Positions 1 through 9,581 are shown, counted from the first letter of the stretch. The stretch: 64,000 nucleotides of DNA from Mucilaginibacter limnophilus (GCF_004005815.1 NZ_SACK01000003.1:124001-188000); one strand, 5' to 3'. Translations and numbers: made by a program. Notes: generated by a model not told the origin, from the letters alone.

Positions 1-1749
1 TCTGAATGGGGACATGATTTCCGCCCGGAATACCGCAAGATACGCCAGGTAATAAGCAACATTGGTGAGAACATTCCCATTATAGCACTTACCGCTACTG
101 CTACACCTAAAGTGCAGCACGATATACAAAAGAACCTGCAAATGAATAACGCGACGGTGTTCAAATCGTCGTTTAACCGTACAAACCTGTTTTACGAAGT
201 ACGTGCAAAGCGCAGCGTTATAAAAGAAATAGTAAAGTTTGTAAAGCAAAATACCGGTAAATCGGGCATCATATATTGCTTAAGCCGTAAAAAGGTTGAA
301 GAAGTGGCAGAGGTGTTAAATCTAAATGGTATCCGCGCCCTGCCTTACCATGCCGGGCTTGATGCCAAAGTACGCGCCGAAACGCAGGACAAGTTCCTGA
401 TGGAAGATGTTGAAGTTATTGTGGCAACCATAGCTTTCGGGATGGGTATTGATAAACCCGATGTGCGCTATGTAATTCACCACGACGTGCCTAAAAGCAT
501 GGAAGGCTACTACCAGGAGACCGGTCGTGCCGGACGTGATGGCGGTGAAGGCGTATGTGTGTCTTTTTATTCGCAAAAAGATATAGATAAACTTCAGAAG
601 TTTATGAAGGACAAGCCGGTATCTGAACGCGAGATAGGCACGCAAATACTCAAAGAGGTGATAGATTACGCCGAATCATCAGTATGCCGCCGTAAGCAGA
701 TACTACATTACTTTGGCGAAAACTTTGATGAAAGTAGCTGCGGAAACATGTGCGATAACTGTTGTGCGCCAAAAACTTTCTTCGATGCTGAAGAGCACCT
801 GCACAAAGTGCTTAGCCTGATAAAACATATTGACGAGAAGTTTGACGACCGCTACATCATAGATGTATTGACAGGTGCTGATAACCCACAGATACGTAAT
901 TATGAGCATGATACTTTGCCATACTTCGGTTTAGGTAAAGAGGACGGCGAGAACCTTTGGAACTCGGTATTGCGTCAGGCTTTGTTGGATAACTTCCTGT
1001 CAAAAGATATAGATCAGTACGGTTTACTTCGTCTGACAGAAAAGGGCAATGATTTTATTGACAACCCATACAGCATACGCTTTATATTGAACCGCGAAAT
1101 GGAAGCGGCCGATGATGAGGATGGCGAAGAAGGACCTAAGCAAGGCGGTGGCGCTCTTGATACCGAACTACTTCAAATGCTGAAGGACCTGCGCAAAAAG
1201 ATTGCCAAGCAAAAAAGCCTTCCGCCGTTTGTAATATTCCAGGATCCATCGCTCGAGGAAATGTGTACGCATTATCCCATCAGTATGGAGGAAATGAAGC
1301 AGATATCAGGTGTTGGCGCAGGTAAAGCACTTAAATTTGGCGGACCGTTTATCGAACTCATTAAAAAATATGTTGAGGATAATGATATTGACCGCCCGGT
1401 TGATATGGTGATAAAAAGCGCTGCCAATAAATCGGCGCTTAAGGTTTATATTATTCAAAATATCGACAGGCACCTTAATCTTGAGGATATTGCTGCTTCA
1501 AAAGGACTTACTTACGAGGAAATACTTCGTGAGGTGGAATCAATAGTTAACTCGGGTACTAAGCTTAACCTTGATTATTATATAGACGAGGTAATTGACG
1601 AGGATAAACAGGATGAGGTTTTCGACTACTTCAAAACCGCCGAAGACGACTCTATCGACCATGCTATTGCCGAGCTTGGTGGTGACGATTACACATATGA
1701 AGAAGTACAGTTAATGCGCATAAAGTTTATGAGCGAATTGGGAAATTAG
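1..1749 (+). CDS. recQ: ATP-dependent DNA helicase RecQ (3' part, 5' end outside window)
   Basis: RecQ unwinds DNA 3'-5' in recombination and fork repair. The reading frame is open from base 1 (SEWGHDFRPEYRKI, a typical RecQ stretch), so the N-terminal ATPase motifs lie upstream of the window. Visible parts are the second RecA-like domain with the helicase motif YYQETGRAGRDG, the zinc-binding RQC region with four cysteines around CRRKQILHYF and CGNMCDNC, an HRDC domain after an acidic linker (about DNA 1160-1380), and a C-terminal helical region resembling the HTH_40 extension common in Bacteroidota RecQ. The 582 visible residues fit a full protein of about 730. The family call is certain; paralog identity is not. 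Confidence 0.96.
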   Translation, partial: SEWGHDFRPEYRKIRQVISNIGENIPIIALTATATPKVQHDIQKNLQMNNATVFKSSFNRTNLFYEVRAKRSVIKEIVKFVKQNTGKSGIIYCLSRKKVEEVAEVLNLNGIRALPYHAGLDAKVRAETQDKFLMEDVEVIVATIAFGMGIDKPDVRYVIHHDVPKSMEGYYQETGRAGRDGGEGVCVSFYSQKDIDKLQKFMKDKPVSEREIGTQILKEVIDYAESSVCRRKQILHYFGENFDESSCGNMCDNCCAPKTFFDAEEHLHKVLSLIKHIDEKFDDRYIIDVLTGADNPQIRNYEHDTLPYFGLGKEDGENLWNSVLRQALLDNFLSKDIDQYGLLRLTEKGNDFIDNPYSIRFILNREMEAADDEDGEEGPKQGGGALDTELLQMLKDLRKKIAKQKSLPPFVIFQDPSLEEMCTHYPISMEEMKQISGVGAGKALKFGGPFIELIKKYVEDNDIDRPVDMVIKSAANKSALKVYIIQNIDRHLNLEDIAASKGLTYEEILREVESIVNSGTKLNLDYYIDEVIDEDKQDEVFDYFKTAEDDSIDHAIAELGGDDYTYEEVQLMRIKFMSELGN

Positions 1750-1781
1750 GAATATAAATGATTTGAGGATTAAGGATAGAG

Positions 1782-1813
1782 ATCAGTAATACTGATTTTT
1801 AACCTTTTTTTAT
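1782..1813 (+). terminator. weak possible terminator after recQ
   Basis: A short dyad (ATCAG/CTGAT within 1782-1796) is followed by two T-rich runs (1796-1800 and 1805-1811). The stem is only about five pairs, so this is a tentative call. Confidence 0.3.
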
Positions 1814-1843
1814 TTCATACTGTTCCTTAAAATCCAAGTTGTT

Positions 1844-3745
1844 TTACTTGGCAAGTATCTTGAACTCAGTACGCCGGTTTTGCTGGCGCCCTTCTTCTGT
1901 ATTGTTATTAGCAATAGGCTGACTTTTGCCATAACCTTTAAACAACAACCGTTTAGCATCAGTTCCGCCGGCTACAAGGTAATTATAAACGGCTTTGGCC
2001 CGGTTTTTAGACAAGGTTTGATTATGCTCATCGTTCCCTACATTATCTGTATGGCCTGATATTTCAATTTTTATAGTGGGATTTTCATTTAAAAACTGCG
2101 CCAGTTTCTGCAGTTCGGCCTTTGATTCAGGCTTAAGATCAAACTTATTTGTATCGAAAAAAATATTTTTCAATACTACTTTTTTGCCAACACCAATAGG
2201 AGAAAGAGATACCTGTATGTTGAATGGCGATTTTGGTTCCCTGCCTATAAGAGAGAAATTTTCTGAATAGAACAAATATCCGCCCTTAGAAATATTCAAG
2301 CCATAGTTTTTACCCGATGTAAGCGTAACCAGAAATTCTCCGTCATCTTCAGAACTGTAATCCTGGTAAACAATGCGATTTTTTTCCAGATCGATAATTT
2401 CAATATTAGCTTCCAGCGGACTATTGGTCAGCGCGTCGTTAACATGTCCTTTTACGTAAGTAACCGGCAATGGCCGGATATTTTTCGGAAGCTCGAATGT
2501 ATAAATATCAAAGCCACCCAGCCCCTGCAGGTTATTTGACGAAAAAAAAGCGTAATTTCCATTAGCAGTCAGCGTCAACCCGTTTTCATCACCGCTCGAA
2601 TTGATAGGGTAGCCCAGATTTTCGGGCTTTTGCCATTTACCGTCTTTGCCTAAACGGCTTACAAATAAATCTTTATTCCCCATGCCCGGCCAGCCGTTCG
2701 AGCAGAAATATAACGTGTTATCATCAGGATGAATAAAAGGTGATTGCTCATCAAATGGTGTATTGATACTCGGTCCAAGGTTTTCCGGCTCTGTCCAACC
2801 GTTATCTGTTAATGTAGTTTTCCAGATATCATAACCACCTAAACCACCTGCTTTATTGCTCACAAAATATAATGTACGTCCATCAGCGCTTATTGATGGT
2901 TGTGATTCCCAGGCCCCTGTATTAACGGGTGGATTTATGCCAACCGGTTTGCCCCAGTCATCTCCACGTTTTTGCGCGATGTATATATCACATTTGCCAC
3001 GGCCATCGGGGCGGTTACATCCTGTGAAAAAAAGGTATTTGCCATCTTGCGATATGGATTGTGCGCCTTCGTTATAGTTAGGCGTATTGATACGTGTGCT
3101 CAGATACGTAGCTTTTTGCCATTTACCATCCTTCTTGCTGCTTTTATAAAAATCCTCATTGTTGCTGATCTGCCTGGTAAATATCAATGTGCTTTCGTCG
3201 GCAGTAGCTACCGGCATATATTCGTCATCTGCGGAGTTAATCTCAGGCCCAATGTTTTGTGGTTTAAAGGCAACGGGATGTTTAAGCGCCTCAATACTGA
3301 ACAGGCAATCGGCAAGCAGCTTTTGTGCATAAGCGTTGCTCTGCTGATTGAGATTTGCATATGTTAAATATTTTTCCAGGTGCTGCTTAGCCTCATGGTA
3401 TTGCGCAAGGCTGATCTCAATTTCTCCAAGTTTCAAATAAACGCCCCGGTTAAATACAGCGTTAATGGAAATAGCTTTATGATAGCTTTCGGCAGACGGT
3501 TTAAAATCACGCTTTAGCCTGAAAATATCTCCAAGTTGAATGTGCGCTTCAATAAAATCAGGGTCTTCTTTAATGGCCTGTTGAAGTTCTATAATAGCTT
3601 CATCATATTGTCGCTTATTGAGTTGCTGCCCGGCAGCAGTATAGTGCTTTACAGCCTGCTTATTTTTGCTGGTATATGATCCGTCCTGGCTGTATGCCGA
3701 CAGGCAAATCATCGCCAGCAAACAAAAAATAAGAGCAGGGCGCAT
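1844..3745 (-). CDS. PorE-like TPR / beta-propeller / CRD / OmpA envelope protein
   Basis: The 633-residue protein has a cleavable signal peptide (residues about 1-19, ending AYSQ, no lipobox cysteine). TPR helices follow (about 28-150), then PD40/WD40-like propeller blades with repeated SxDGxxLYF-type strands (about 155-430), a carboxypeptidase-regulatory-like beta-sandwich (about 435-510), and an OmpA peptidoglycan-binding domain (about 525-633, with SGHTDNVG and NRRTEF). This domain order matches PorE (PG1058) of the type IX secretion system in Porphyromonas gingivalis, although Bacteroidota encode many paralogs with this layout. The gene sits 37 bp downstream of queE on the same strand and may be cotranscribed. 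The architecture is seen; a T9SS role is inference. Confidence 0.8.
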   Translation of the reverse strand: MRPALIFCLLAMICLSAYSQDGSYTSKNKQAVKHYTAAGQQLNKRQYDEAIIELQQAIKEDPDFIEAHIQLGDIFRLKRDFKPSAESYHKAISINAVFNRGVYLKLGEIEISLAQYHEAKQHLEKYLTYANLNQQSNAYAQKLLADCLFSIEALKHPVAFKPQNIGPEINSADDEYMPVATADESTLIFTRQISNNEDFYKSSKKDGKWQKATYLSTRINTPNYNEGAQSISQDGKYLFFTGCNRPDGRGKCDIYIAQKRGDDWGKPVGINPPVNTGAWESQPSISADGRTLYFVSNKAGGLGGYDIWKTTLTDNGWTEPENLGPSINTPFDEQSPFIHPDDNTLYFCSNGWPGMGNKDLFVSRLGKDGKWQKPENLGYPINSSGDENGLTLTANGNYAFFSSNNLQGLGGFDIYTFELPKNIRPLPVTYVKGHVNDALTNSPLEANIEIIDLEKNRIVYQDYSSEDDGEFLVTLTSGKNYGLNISKGGYLFYSENFSLIGREPKSPFNIQVSLSPIGVGKKVVLKNIFFDTNKFDLKPESKAELQKLAQFLNENPTIKIEISGHTDNVGNDEHNQTLSKNRAKAVYNYLVAGGTDAKRLLFKGYGKSQPIANNNTEEGRQQNRRTEFKILAK

Positions 3746-3782
3746 AACTTAGGGATAATATAATAAGGTAAGGTACAATCAT

Positions 3783-4406
3783 TTAAGGAATATTCAAAAA
3801 CTTATGTGTCTGCAGGGAGATTTCCCATTTGGGATTATTCATCACATAATCAACAATAAGCGGCGTCATTTCCTTTGCCTTTGACCATTCGGGCTGTAAA
3901 AATAGTTTGCAATCGGGCCCTACAAGTAACGCATTTTGTTCGGCAAATTCAAAATCTGATTTATTAAAAACAATCACCTTTAATTCATCAGCTTTTTGAG
4001 CGACACTTAAAGTTGGCGCTTTAAATTTTTTAGGTGACAAGCATATCCAGTCCCAATTACCTGAAAGAGGATAAGCGCCAGAAGTTTCAATAAAAGTTTT
4101 GATACCTTGTTCATGCAGCTTTGTGGTAAGGTATTCTAAATTATATATCAAAGGTTCGCCACCTGTAATCACCACTGTTTTGGCAGGATGTATTGCCGCA
4201 TTTGTTACAATAACATCAGCATGTGTAAGCGCATGTAATTCGGCATCCCAGCTTTCTTTTACATCGCACCAATGGCAGCCAACATCACAGCCACCCAAAC
4301 GGATAAAATACGCGGCTTTACCGGTGTTGTATCCTTCGCCTTGAATGGTGTAAAACTCTTCCATTAATGGAAGTTGCGAGCCGTCGTCTGGAATGATGTG
4401 CGCCAT
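3783..4406 (-). CDS. queE: 7-carboxy-7-deazaguanine synthase QueE
   Basis: QueE is a radical-SAM enzyme that converts 6-carboxytetrahydropterin to 7-carboxy-7-deazaguanine in queuosine biosynthesis. The 207-residue protein carries the CxxxCxxC cluster motif (C40, C44, C47; GGCDVGCHWCDV), the N-terminal FYTIQGEG signature and the GGEP SAM-binding motif. Length fits the short QueE family. No other queuosine gene is in the window. It is transcribed toward the PorE-like gene and is divergent from the lipoprotein at 4509. Confidence 0.93.
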   Translation of the reverse strand: MAHIIPDDGSQLPLMEEFYTIQGEGYNTGKAAYFIRLGGCDVGCHWCDVKESWDAELHALTHADVIVTNAAIHPAKTVVITGGEPLIYNLEYLTTKLHEQGIKTFIETSGAYPLSGNWDWICLSPKKFKAPTLSVAQKADELKVIVFNKSDFEFAEQNALLVGPDCKLFLQPEWSKAKEMTPLIVDYVMNNPKWEISLQTHKFLNIP

Positions 4407-4420
4407 ATATTAATAATTTG

Positions 4421-4428
4421 CAAATATA
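4421..4428 (-). promoter_or_regulatory. candidate -7 box for queE
   Basis: The minus strand reads TATATTTG, a perfect TAnnTTTG Bacteroidota -7 element, about 15 bp before the queE start codon. No TTG lies at the proper distance for a -33 element, so confidence is modest. Confidence 0.35.
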
Positions 4429-4508
4429 AACATTCATTTTATGCCTTATTGAGAATGAAAGTTCTTATTACCAATACGATTGATTATTATTACGTTAAAT
4501 TTACCTTT

Positions 4509-5273
4509 ATGAGAAGATTTGTACCTGTTATTATCGTTCTCATGCTGCTGGGCTTAAGCTCATGTGTTGATATTGAAGAGCGCTATACTTTCCGTGCTGA
4601 TGGATCATGCAGGGTAGTTTACGGATTTGATATGAGCCGGGCTGTGTCTGTTTTAAAAAATCTGATGACGGATTCAGTTCAGGCTACACCCGAATTTTCG
4701 ATTACAAAAGATACTTCTCTTAACTTTTACAGCGCCATACCTGATAGTATTCAACGAAACATGTCTGCTGAAGATGTACAACTGGCTAAAACCAGCGACC
4801 TGTCGGTTAAAATGGACCTGCGTAAAAGCCTGATGAAGGTAAACGTAAGCCATGTGGCTAAAAATGCTGCCGACCTTGAATATTATTTAAAAAACATCTC
4901 CAAGATATCCATGAATAGCCAGCTTAGCGCCATTGCTAAAAATCCCACTAAGAAAGGTGATATCGATTCGCAAAGCCTTATGGCAGGACAGGATTACTAT
5001 ACATACGAAATAACACCAACGCGTTTCCGCCGGATAGTTGATAAGGTGAAATTCAACGCTTTCCTGAAGAAAACACAATCAACACTTATAATGGCTAAAG
5101 CTATGCTGATTGATATGCCTTATAAAGTGGTACTCAATTTTGCAAAGCCTGTTAAAAAAGTAAATAACTCAAAAGCAGTACTTTCTGCCGACAGGAAAAG
5201 CGTAACGCTAATTACCGATATGGATGAGATCATAAAAAATCCGGCGATTATGAACCTGCAGGTAGATTTTTGA
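4509..5273 (+). CDS. predicted lipoprotein of unknown function
   Basis: The start at 4509 is chosen because it gives a clean lipoprotein signal peptide (MRRFVPVIIVLMLLGLSSC, lipobox LSSC). The frame is open further upstream to 4374, but that extension is not signal-like. The mature part (about 235 residues) begins VDIEERYTFRADGS, a beta-rich start seen in Bacteroidota lipoproteins that resemble LppM-like domains, and continues without a recognisable catalytic motif. It ends one base before the Rieske gene, implying cotranscription. Function is unknown. Confidence 0.75.
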   Translation: MRRFVPVIIVLMLLGLSSCVDIEERYTFRADGSCRVVYGFDMSRAVSVLKNLMTDSVQATPEFSITKDTSLNFYSAIPDSIQRNMSAEDVQLAKTSDLSVKMDLRKSLMKVNVSHVAKNAADLEYYLKNISKISMNSQLSAIAKNPTKKGDIDSQSLMAGQDYYTYEITPTRFRRIVDKVKFNAFLKKTQSTLIMAKAMLIDMPYKVVLNFAKPVKKVNNSKAVLSADRKSVTLITDMDEIIKNPAIMNLQVDF

Positions 5274-5274
5274 T

Positions 5275-5622
5275 ATGCAATGGTATAAAGTACCTGATTT
5301 AAATTTCACAGGTCAGCCGTTTATCAGGAAAGAAAAAATTGCCGGTAAACAAATTTGTTTGGTAGGATACGAAGGGGAGGTGTTTGCGATGGGTTCACGC
5401 TGTCCTCATGCTGGAGAAGATCTTAGCGGCGGTTGGTGTAAGGATGGTAAACTGGTGTGCCCGGTGCATCGTTACTCGTACCAACTCACAACGGGTCGCG
5501 GCAGCCCAGGCCAAAATGATTATGTGGAGACTTATCCTGTTAAACTTAAAAGAAATGAGGTATATGTTGGTATAGGCTCGTTTTGGGAAAAGCTGAAAGC
5601 GATGTTTACGTTTGAGGAGTAG
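5275..5622 (+). CDS. Rieske [2Fe-2S] ferredoxin-like protein
   Basis: A small single-domain Rieske protein of 115 residues. The cluster ligands are visible as CPH (C43, H45) and CPVH (C62, H65). The length is typical of free-standing Rieske ferredoxins of the NirD/BphA3 type, which pass electrons to an oxygenase or reductase. No oxygenase is adjacent, so the electron acceptor is unknown. There is no signal peptide, so it should be cytoplasmic. The gene starts one base after the stop of the upstream lipoprotein gene, indicating translational coupling. Confidence 0.87.
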   Translation: MQWYKVPDLNFTGQPFIRKEKIAGKQICLVGYEGEVFAMGSRCPHAGEDLSGGWCKDGKLVCPVHRYSYQLTTGRGSPGQNDYVETYPVKLKRNEVYVGIGSFWEKLKAMFTFEE

Positions 5623-5628
5623 TCTACC

Positions 5629-5692
5629 TTGTCATTCTGAACATAGTGAAGGATATGTTAGCCAATAGATGCTTCGTACCTCAGCATGACAA
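5629..5692. repeat. 64-bp dispersed intergenic repeat, copy 1
   Basis: This segment matches 58534-58597 at 58 of 64 positions. It begins TTGTCATTCTGAAC and ends CAGCATGACAA, and its two ends form an imperfect inverted repeat. It fills most of the gap between the convergent Rieske and folD genes. It resembles REP-type intergenic palindromes. Confidence 0.85.
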
Positions 5693-5723
5693 AGTGCTAA
5701 TACAGAACAACATTACAATAATC

Positions 5724-6602
5724 TCAATAAACTTCACCCTTAGCCGAAGCTAACGTGTTTTTCAGCAGGCCAATAATAGTCATTAAACCAACTCCACCGG
5801 GTACCGGGGTTATCCATGAGGCTTTTGGTGCCACGTTTTCAAAATCAACGTCGCCATAAAGTTTGTAGCCTGATTTGGTTAGGGTAGAGGTTTCGCGGTT
5901 CATGCCCACGTCAATAACCACGGTGCCTTCTTTAACCATATCGGCGGTGATGAAATTCTTTTTGCCTATAGCAACGATTAGAATATCAGCATCTAAAGTA
6001 AATTTTTTAATATCTGGTGTGCGGCTATGGCAAATGGTTACAGTGCAGTTGCCGGGGTAGGTATTACGCGCCATCAATATACTCATTGGCGAGCCGACAA
6101 TGTTACTGCGACCAACCACTACGCAATGCTTGCCGGCAGTTTCAACTCCGTATTCTTTGAGCATCAGAGTAATACCGTATGGGGTAGCCGGGATAAACGA
6201 AGGCAGGTTACGCTGCATTCGGCCCAAGTTTACCGGGTGAAAACCGTCAACGTCCTTGCGGTGGTCAATACGTTCGGTTACTTTTTCAGGGTCGATATGT
6301 TTTGGCAGTGGAAGTTGAACGATGATGCCATCAATGTCTTCATCAGCGTTAAGTTCAGCAACTTTGGCCAACAGTTCTTCTTCGGTTACATCGTCTTCAT
6401 AACGTACCAAGGTCGATTTAAAACCAACCTTTTCGCAATTCTTCATCTTGCTGGCTACGTAGGTTTCGCTGCCGCCATCGTGTCCAACCAAAACAGCAAC
6501 AAGGTGCGGCTTGCGCCCGGTGTTCGCTAAAATTTCGGCAGCCTGTTCAGCTATTTCTACCTTAAGTTTTTCTGATACGTATTTTCCGTCGAGTAACTGC
6601 AT
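5724..6602 (-). CDS. folD: bifunctional methylenetetrahydrofolate dehydrogenase/cyclohydrolase FolD
   Basis: FolD interconverts 5,10-methylene-THF and 10-formyl-THF in the cytoplasm and feeds purine synthesis. The 292-residue protein has the standard length. The conserved YVASKMK segment (Y48, K52), the QLPLPKH motif, the NADP-binding [11 protein letters not shown] segment and the C-terminal [10 protein letters not shown] motif are all present. An inverted-repeat intergenic segment separates it from lepA. Confidence 0.97.
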   Translation of the reverse strand: MQLLDGKYVSEKLKVEIAEQAAEILANTGRKPHLVAVLVGHDGGSETYVASKMKNCEKVGFKSTLVRYEDDVTEEELLAKVAELNADEDIDGIIVQLPLPKHIDPEKVTERIDHRKDVDGFHPVNLGRMQRNLPSFIPATPYGITLMLKEYGVETAGKHCVVVGRSNIVGSPMSILMARNTYPGNCTVTICHSRTPDIKKFTLDADILIVAIGKKNFITADMVKEGTVVIDVGMNRETSTLTKSGYKLYGDVDFENVAPKASWITPVPGGVGLMTIIGLLKNTLASAKGEVY

Positions 6603-6606
6603 TATT

Positions 6607-6714
6607 GAGAATCAAGAATTAAGAGTCAGGAATTAAGAAGTCCTTGGCTCATTTTATTAATTAATAAGTTGAATCAGAAGCTTCTCTTAATTCTTGACTC
6701 CTGATTCTTGAATC
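6607..6714. repeat. imperfect inverted repeat between folD and lepA
   Basis: The arm at 6607-6640 (TCAAGAATTAAGAGTCAG-type) pairs with the arm at 6680-6714 with a few mismatches, around a loop of about 40 bases. It fills almost the whole gap between two genes on the same strand. It could be a repeat-family member or an RNA hairpin in the lepA-folD transcript. Confidence 0.6.
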
Positions 6715-6726
6715 TTTATGAAAAAT

Positions 6727-8514
6727 TTAGTCCAGTTTCAAAACCGCCATAAACGCGCTTTGCGGTATCTCTACGTTGCCCACCTGACGCATCCGTTTTT
6801 TACCTGCTTTTTGTTTTTCCAATAGTTTACGTTTACGAGAGATGTCGCCGCCGTAACATTTGGCAGTAACGTCTTTACGCATGGCTTTCACCGTTTCACG
6901 TGCAATAATTTTGGCACCGATAGAAGCCTGTATAACTATTTCAAATTGCTGGCGTGGTAAAAGTTCTTTAAGCTTTTCGCATATTTTTTTTCCAAAATCG
7001 TACGAGTTGCTGCGGTGTATCAGCGATGACAACGCGTCTACCGGTTCGCCGTTCAAACGGATATCCAGTTTTACTAAATCACTGGTACGGTAACCAATTT
7101 GATGATAATCAAACGATGCGTAACCTTTAGAAATAGTTTTCAGTTTATCATAAAAGTCGAATACGATTTCACCCATCGGCATCTCGAACACAAGTTCTAC
7201 CCGATCGGAAGTGAGGTACGACTGGTTCACTATCATACCACGCTTTTGAATACACAGCGACATTACCGAACCAACAAAATCACTCTTCGTAATAATTGTT
7301 GCCTTGATAAATGGTTCCTCAACGTGGTCTATTTTGCTTGGATCAGGCAGGTCAGATGGATTATTTACAATAATCTCTTCACCGCGAGTGCTATGGGCGA
7401 TGTACGATACGTTTGGTACGGTGGTGATCACCGTCATATTAAATTCGCGTTCAAGGCGTTCCTGGATGATTTCCATGTGCAGCATGCCCAGGAAACCGCA
7501 ACGGAAACCAAAACCCAATGCCGCCGACGATTCGGGTTCAAAAACCAGGGAAGCATCATTCAGCTGAAGTTTCGCCATTGATTCGCGCAACTCTTCATAA
7601 TCCTCGGTGTCAACCGGGTAAATACCAGCGAATACCATTGGTTTTACCTCTTCAAAACCTTGTATTCCTTCGGCGCAAGGGCGGTCAACCTTGGTAATGG
7701 TGTCACCAACTTTAACCTCTTTAGCTTCTTTAATTCCGGAAATGATGTAGCCTACGTCGCCGGTTTTTATCACTTGCTTTTCAAGCGGACGAAGTTTAAG
7801 TGTTCCTACTTCATCAGCAAGGTATTGCTTTTCGGTAGCCACAAATTTTACTTTGTCGCCTTTGCGTATCTCGCCGTTAACCACTTTAAAGTAAGCGATG
7901 ATACCACGAAATGAGTTGAATACCGAGTCAAATATCAGTGCCTGCAACGGTGCTTCCGGATCGCCAACAGGCGCAGGGACGCGCTCAACAATAGCGCGCA
8001 AAATATCGTGCACACCCATTCCGGTTTTACCCGATGCCGGAATAATCTCCTCACGTTTGCAGCCAATAAGGTCAACTATCTGGTCTTTTACTTCCTCAGG
8101 CATAGCGCCCGGAAGGTCCATTTTATTCAGGATAGGGATAATTTCCAGGTCATTTTCCAGCGCCAGGTACAGGTTTGAAATGGTTTGCGCCTGTATGCCC
8201 TGTGCAGCGTCGACAATAAGCAACGCACCTTCGCAGGCCGCTATAGAGCGTGACACCTCGTACGAAAAATCCACGTGTCCGGGAGTATCAATCAGGTTGA
8301 GCACATACTTTTTACCATCAAGCTCATAATCCATTTGTATGGCATGGCTTTTTATGGTGATACCGCGTTCACGCTCAAGATCCATATCGTCAAGCAATTG
8401 GGCCTGGCTTTCGCGCTGAGTTATAGTATTGGTGTATTCAAGCAAACGATCGGCAAGTGTACTCTTACCATGGTCGATATGCGCTATAATGCAAAAATTA
8501 CGAATATGCTCCAT
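6727..8514 (-). CDS. lepA: elongation factor 4 (LepA)
   Basis: LepA is a ribosome-associated translational GTPase implicated in back-translocation and initiation quality. At 595 residues it has the family's usual length. It starts [19 protein letters not shown] (G1 loop), followed by the [15 protein letters not shown] switch II region, NKMDLPGA (G4) and the LepA-specific C-terminal domain ending with [17 protein letters not shown]. The minus strand has a TATTTTTG -7-like box at 8530-8523, only about 9 bases before the start codon. Confidence 0.98.
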   Translation of the reverse strand: MEHIRNFCIIAHIDHGKSTLADRLLEYTNTITQRESQAQLLDDMDLERERGITIKSHAIQMDYELDGKKYVLNLIDTPGHVDFSYEVSRSIAACEGALLIVDAAQGIQAQTISNLYLALENDLEIIPILNKMDLPGAMPEEVKDQIVDLIGCKREEIIPASGKTGMGVHDILRAIVERVPAPVGDPEAPLQALIFDSVFNSFRGIIAYFKVVNGEIRKGDKVKFVATEKQYLADEVGTLKLRPLEKQVIKTGDVGYIISGIKEAKEVKVGDTITKVDRPCAEGIQGFEEVKPMVFAGIYPVDTEDYEELRESMAKLQLNDASLVFEPESSAALGFGFRCGFLGMLHMEIIQERLEREFNMTVITTVPNVSYIAHSTRGEEIIVNNPSDLPDPSKIDHVEEPFIKATIITKSDFVGSVMSLCIQKRGMIVNQSYLTSDRVELVFEMPMGEIVFDFYDKLKTISKGYASFDYHQIGYRTSDLVKLDIRLNGEPVDALSSLIHRSNSYDFGKKICEKLKELLPRQQFEIVIQASIGAKIIARETVKAMRKDVTAKCYGGDISRKRKLLEKQKAGKKRMRQVGNVEIPQSAFMAVLKLD

Positions 8515-8607
8515 CAGAGGCGCAAAAATACGTTTTTAAGGCGACAATTGGTATAGGTATTCAATTTGGCAAAATTATTGCCTTACAAACAATTTAAACC
8601 GATACTT

Positions 8608-8892
8608 ATGGATACATTAAAAAAGTTCGGGCTTATGGAAAAGATTGTTCATGAGCTTGAAGACCTGAAAAACAGTCAGCAGGCCATCATACAAAAGCTT
8701 GCAAAAATTGAAACTGATAACATTGATCTGGGCGATAAAAGGCTTGAAAAAGACCTGCCTGATATGCATCAGCGCGTTGCAGATAATCTGGATACTATTG
8801 CGGCAATACTTGATGACTTTGCCTCGCAAACTAACGAATACAGCAACAATAATAACATTCAGGCTTTACGCGAACAAGAAGCAATGAGATAA
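8608..8892 (+). CDS. small conserved-looking helical protein, unknown function
   Basis: A 94-residue acidic protein. The ATG at 8608 (MDTLKKFGLMEKI) is preferred over an upstream in-frame ATG at 8566, since the extra 14 residues are not protein-like in character. The sequence is almost entirely predicted helix, with heptad-like spacing (VHELEDLKNSQQAIIQKLAKIE) suggesting a short coiled coil. There is no signal peptide or membrane segment. It is a stand-alone gene between divergent lepA and a hairpin terminator. I do not recognise the family. Confidence 0.6.
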   Translation: MDTLKKFGLMEKIVHELEDLKNSQQAIIQKLAKIETDNIDLGDKRLEKDLPDMHQRVADNLDTIAAILDDFASQTNEYSNNNNIQALREQEAMR

Positions 8893-8903
8893 ATTTAGTA
8901 AAT

Positions 8904-8927
8904 AAAAAGCCCAGTTAAGGGCTTTTT
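8904..8927 (+). terminator. bidirectional intrinsic terminator
   Basis: A 9-bp stem (AAAAAGCCC at 8904-8912, GGGCTTTTT at 8919-8927) with a six-base loop sits between convergent genes. A/T runs on both sides let it serve both strands. Confidence 0.85.
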
Positions 8928-8944
8928 ATTTAATCTACATGATT

Positions 8945-9568
8945 TTATGCTGCAGTATAAAACTCTTCCTTTTCAGTAGTATGTACTAATATTACACCCG
9001 AAAGTACAAGGTTTACAAGTATACGTTGAGCACGCCGGCGACCGATGTTCAGCAATTCGCAAAACTGTTTTACCGTTATCCGCTGCATTTTTTCAAGATA
9101 CTCAAGCAGTGCTTTTTCTTTTGAGGAGTATTCGATCATCACACCTGTATCATTACCGGATTGTTTAAGCACATCCAGTACAATTTTACTGGCTAAAACG
9201 CTTTTATCTTTTACACGGATGTACGCCCACCATTTTCCATCTTCGCCAAGGGCATAATGCGGCTTTTCGTCACTTGGTGCAATGTCTGCTACTAAAACAA
9301 CTTTATCGTCAATATACACTTCTTCAAAAGCCGGTTCTAAGGCAGGGCGGCAATAAAAATGAGCGGCCCGGGTAAGCATATATTTTTCTTCTTCTTCTGA
9401 TTTTACGCCAAGTATAGCACCATTATCAGCAACGCCCACCAAAAGTTTACCGCCCTTATTATTGGCGAATGAAACCATGGTTTTGGCTATCTTTTCACAA
9501 CGCGTAATAGTTTTTTTGAAATCAAGTGATACACCTTCACCTTCATATATCAATCTCTTTATATTCAT
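8945..9568 (-). CDS. AlbA_2 (Schlafen-type) putative DNA-binding protein
   Basis: The N-terminal part has the AlbA_2/divergent-AAA_4 signature: EGVSLDFKKTI near residue 11, then SFANNKGGKLLVGVADNG near 33-50. The C-terminal quarter (about 148-195) reads as a winged helix (ITVKQFCELLNIGRRRAQRILVNL). This pairing is typical of transcription-factor-like proteins of 200 or more residues in Bacteroidota. At 207 residues the protein lacks the long C-terminal ATPase-like region of larger members. It is probably a regulator or nucleic-acid-binding protein; its target is unknown. It lies 13 bp downstream of the GNAT gene on the same strand. Confidence 0.78.
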   Translation of the reverse strand: MNIKRLIYEGEGVSLDFKKTITRCEKIAKTMVSFANNKGGKLLVGVADNGAILGVKSEEEEKYMLTRAAHFYCRPALEPAFEEVYIDDKVVLVADIAPSDEKPHYALGEDGKWWAYIRVKDKSVLASKIVLDVLKQSGNDTGVMIEYSSKEKALLEYLEKMQRITVKQFCELLNIGRRRAQRILVNLVLSGVILVHTTEKEEFYTAA

Positions 9569-9581
9569 GGTATGTCACGTT

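Noticed and set aside
4374..4508. Longer N-terminus for the lipoprotein at 4509
   Set aside because: The extension lacks signal character; the start at 4509 gives a clean lipobox.
4407..4508. preQ1 riboswitch ahead of queE
   Set aside because: The apparent leader is only about 10 bases and no pseudoknot-forming sequence is visible.
6027..6530. 167-codon open frame on the plus strand opposite folD
   Set aside because: It lies wholly antisense to folD, shows no protein-like motif, and has no promoter.
7099..7581. 160-codon open frame opposite lepA
   Set aside because: Antisense shadow within a highly conserved gene.
8945..9568. AlbA_2 protein as part of a defence system
   Set aside because: No defence partner or mobile gene is nearby; neighbours are ordinary enzymes.
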